Part shown: positions 5,266 to 5,408 of the stretch, piece by piece | Layout of the letters: each line of letters starts with the position of its first letter | How positions within the stretch are numbered: position 1 is the first letter of the stretch | NCBI GenBank assembly: GCA_002506015.1 | Contig: DAWR01000214.1 | Location: 29,378 to 34,785, forward strand | Length of the DNA: 5,408 nt | Source: Candidatus Methanogasteraceae archaeon UBA261 | GTDB lineage: Archaea > Halobacteriota > Methanosarcinia > Methanosarcinales > Methanogasteraceae | Direction: 5' to 3' | Made by a program: the position numbers and the translations under genes | The notes under the pieces: generated by a model | Seen by the model: only the letters and a program-made list of their open reading frames with translations | Told to the model about the DNA's origin: nothing | Database searches by the model: none

Positions 5266-5408
5266 GAAAGGCTGTATTTTTGTTTATTATACTTTTTGTG
5301 TTCATGCAGACTGCACAGGCAGATCTTACGGTGAGTGGCGGCTCCTGCACGATCAAAGAGCTGGATGGGTCGGCGACTGTGACGCTTACTCTGACAAATA
5401 CTGAAAAC
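5262..5408 (+). CDS. Exported protein, N-terminal fragment, probable beta-sandwich domain
   Basis: The frame opens at ATG 5262, overlapping the previous stop by four bases (ATGA), and stays open for 49 residues to the window edge. Residues 1-20 form a signal peptide: RK at 2-3, a hydrophobic core of F, I, L and V, and a likely cleavage after AQA at 18-20. The mature part begins DLTVSGGSC and contains alternating polar and hydrophobic residues ending TVTLTLTN at 40-47. This pattern resembles the first strands of CARDB/NEW3-like or S-layer-associated beta-sandwich domains in archaeal surface proteins, but too little is visible to name a family. Cys29 is not in a lipobox. The shared operon with a membrane-anchored exported protein suggests both act at the cell surface. 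Confidence 0.8.
   Translation, partial: MRKAVFLFIILFVFMQTAQADLTVSGGSCTIKELDGSATVTLTLTNTEN

Overview
The window looks archaeal, most likely a euryarchaeon of the methanogen/ANME-type Methanomicrobia. The evidence is an archaeal-type PurP, a tRNA-His gene without an encoded CCA, TATA/BRE-like promoter elements, GGTGAT-type ribosome binding sites that match the archaeal 16S tail, a tubulin/CetZ-like protein, and a poly-T terminator. The lineage is inferred from gene content; no ribosomal RNA is present to confirm it.

Layout. Positions 1-551 (minus) hold the N-terminal half of purP, which runs off the left edge. A tRNA-His(GTG) gene lies 26 bases upstream of purP on the same strand (578-650), so the two may share a transcript. 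Positions 651-887 are a divergent intergenic region with a probable tRNA promoter, a strong imperfect hairpin (709-759) and the hppA leader. Positions 888-2918 (plus) encode a complete membrane pyrophosphatase with the K+-independent, H+-pump-type signature, followed by a T-tract terminator. Positions 2919-3193 separate two convergent genes and hold two further inverted repeats (2964-3013 and 3035-3130). Positions 3194-4246 (minus) encode a divergent tubulin/FtsZ-superfamily protein whose nucleotide-binding and catalytic loops depart from the consensus. A 50-base divergent promoter region with a palindromic TATA box follows. Positions 4297-5265 (plus) encode an exported single-pass membrane protein of unknown function. 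Its stop codon overlaps the start of a second exported protein (5262 to beyond 5408).

How the parts may work together. PurP belongs to purine synthesis and uses AICAR, which is also released by histidine synthesis, so its linkage to tRNA-His is suggestive. The pyrophosphatase recovers energy from pyrophosphate made by biosynthesis, including tRNA charging and nucleotide synthesis. The tubulin-like gene and the two exported proteins share a divergent promoter region. They are the least understood part of the window and the best candidate for an undescribed envelope or cytoskeleton-linked module, but the sequence alone does not prove a functional link.
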